Shown here: one piece after another, positions 63,145-64,000 of the stretch
Layout of the letters: every line of letters begins with the position of its first letter
Position numbering within the stretch: the first letter of the stretch is position 1
DNA from: CALRQJ02 sp943370285
Lineage (GTDB): Bacteria > Bacteroidota > Bacteroidia > Chitinophagales > Chitinophagaceae
DNA: 64,000 nucleotides
NCBI GenBank assembly: GCA_943370285.1
Contig: CALRQJ020000011.1
Location: forward strand, 1 to 64,000
Direction of reading: 5' to 3'
The notes under the pieces: model-generated
What the model was told of the DNA's origin: nothing
What the model saw: only the letters and a program-made list of their open reading frames with translations
Databases searched by the model: none
Position numbers and translations under genes: made by a program

Positions 63145-63271
63145 TTTTTAATAGGTTAAAACTCTAATACTGCATTTTTCGTATCTGTGGCATCTTAATT
63201 GCTAACTACCAAATGTTTGTGGCTAAACCATTACCGCAAACAAAAGTCACAGTACTTTAAATGTTAACCTT

Positions 63272-63532
63272 ATGACTGATTTTATTGCGAATGTACTTAC
63301 TTATGGCACTGCTGTGCTGGCGGGTGCAGGTTCAGCTGCGCTATATCATTTTATGTATCAAGCCAAAGTAGAACATAATGAAAACAAATTGGAAGCAGAA
63401 ATTGTAGAAGGCCACTATAAAATACTAGAATTAGCAGCCGAAAACACCCAACTCAAAGAAAAAATAGCCGAACTAGAAAAACAAATTCCTAAAAACAACA
63501 ATTTAAGGGTGAGTGCCAAACAAACAGCCTAA
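63272..63532 (+). CDS. Small membrane coiled-coil hypothetical protein
   Basis: An 86-aa protein with one N-terminal hydrophobic segment (about 6-30; FIANVLTYGTAVLAGAGSAA) and a charged helical region predicted to form a coiled coil (about 32-72; VEHNENKLEAEIVEGHYKI, AAENTQLKEKIAELEKQI). I do not recognise a family. It resembles small membrane-tethered scaffold proteins in general layout only. The downstream hairpin overlaps its stop codon. Confidence 0.6.
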   Translation: MTDFIANVLTYGTAVLAGAGSAALYHFMYQAKVEHNENKLEAEIVEGHYKILELAAENTQLKEKIAELEKQIPKNNNLRVSAKQTA

Positions 63533-63550
63533 GTACATTACCTAGGCTGT
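63524..63550 (+). terminator. Hairpin overlapping the stop of the small coiled-coil gene
   Basis: ACAGCCTAAG and CCTAGGCTGT pair over 10 bp with one mismatch and a 7-nt loop. No clear U-run follows, so termination efficiency is uncertain. Confidence 0.45.
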
Positions 63551-63660
63551 CAATCATATTTTGCCAATTACAATTTTTGGCAATGTGTACGATTTTTTTA
63601 AAATATTTTATAGCAAGAATACAGCTGAAATATTTCCAAACCAATTTTAATGGCTAGCTA

Positions 63661-63999
63661 TTATTCCAATGTAATTATCTTTTTTGCTTTTTTATTCCAG
63701 AGTATTATGATTTGCTCCATACTTGATGTAACAATTCTTGTGCCTTTTGCATTCCAAGCAAGTCCCCATAAATAATCTTTCGAACTACCTGCTGCAATCA
63801 GCTTTCCCTTTGTGTTCCAAATTCTTAAGGCATCACTTGCAGAAGCAAGTCTATTTCCCCTTTTATTCCATGCTAAATTCCTGTATTCGCCTTTACTAAT
63901 GTTTATGGTTTTTATAAGTTCGCCTTGCTCATTCCAATATTGAAGCAGTGATTTGTTGTTTTCATCTCCATAATCACCTGTAACAAAAAATGAACCCGA
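63661..63999 (-). CDS. WD40-repeat protein, 3' part only
   Basis: The minus strand is open from the window edge to TAA at 63661-63663, giving the last 112 residues of a longer protein. It reads as WD40-type repeats: LQYWNEQGELIKTI, YRNLAWNKRGNRLASASDA, LRIWNTKGKLIAAG, LWGLAWNAKGTRIVTSS and IILWNKKAKKIITLE. Each unit has the LAWNxxGxRLAS / xIWNxKGK pattern of a beta-propeller blade. The N-terminus lies outside the window, so the full architecture and any attached domain are unknown. Confidence 0.75.
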   Translation of the reverse strand, partial: SGSFFVTGDYGDENNKSLLQYWNEQGELIKTINISKGEYRNLAWNKRGNRLASASDALRIWNTKGKLIAAGSSKDYLWGLAWNAKGTRIVTSSMEQIIILWNKKAKKIITLE

Positions 64000-64000
64000 T

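Overview
The window is low-GC DNA from a Bacteroidota bacterium, most likely of the Chitinophagaceae type. The support is: seven long secreted proteins ending in type IX secretion (T9SS) sorting domains, the gene order rplM-rpsI-rpsB-tsf, Bacteroidota -7 promoter boxes (TAnnTTTG) in front of several housekeeping genes, and typical family members (DUF4783, DUF4105, a MoxR/DUF58/VWA cluster, a PorE-like OmpA protein). The first ~115 bases do not belong. They are 67% GC over bases 1-110 (counted), read as a different open frame, and replace the first codons of rbfA, so the left edge looks like a chimeric contig end. No rRNA, tRNA, CRISPR array, integrase or transposase was seen.

Layout. 1-2.4 kb: foreign edge, truncated rbfA, a LolC/LolE-type permease, and a DUF433/DUF5615 toxin-antitoxin pair whose toxin has an in-frame stop. 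2.4-23.7 kb: an accessory block read leftward. It holds three giant T9SS cargo proteins (IgGFc-like/PKD; FG-GAP/LamG; RCC1/SprB/MBG), an outer-membrane barrel, an orphan T9SS tail, a decayed copy of the 3' end of tsf, and a two-component system whose histidine kinase carries an extracytoplasmic LamG domain. An exact 41-bp repeat lies upstream of two of the giant genes. 24-27 kb: ribosomal protein operon with structured RNA elements. 27.5-38 kb: ruvB, PorE-like protein, dprA, guaB, a CDGSH protein, a SUI1 factor, nadC, gpmI and a haem-binding protein. 38-46.5 kb: TonB-dependent receptor, MoxR-DUF58-Bat-VWA cluster, DUF4105 protein and an alpha/beta hydrolase. 46.5-58.5 kb: a second T9SS cargo block with three paralogous type-B proteins and one convergent type-A repeat protein. 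58.5-64 kb: a polysaccharide flippase, a coupled arfB-mbnP-mbnH-like set, dtd, a MazG-like gene, a small coiled-coil protein and the 3' end of a WD40 gene.

How the parts may work together. The surface theme dominates: T9SS cargo, a PorE-like T9SS/peptidoglycan protein, a flippase for surface polysaccharide and a TonB receptor. The LamG-sensor kinase/LytTR regulator beside LamG-bearing cargo, with a shared 41-bp element before two cargo genes, suggests a local surface-sensing circuit. The regulatory link is inference. The MbnP/MbnH-like pair suggests a copper-related function that depends on an oxidatively modified protein.
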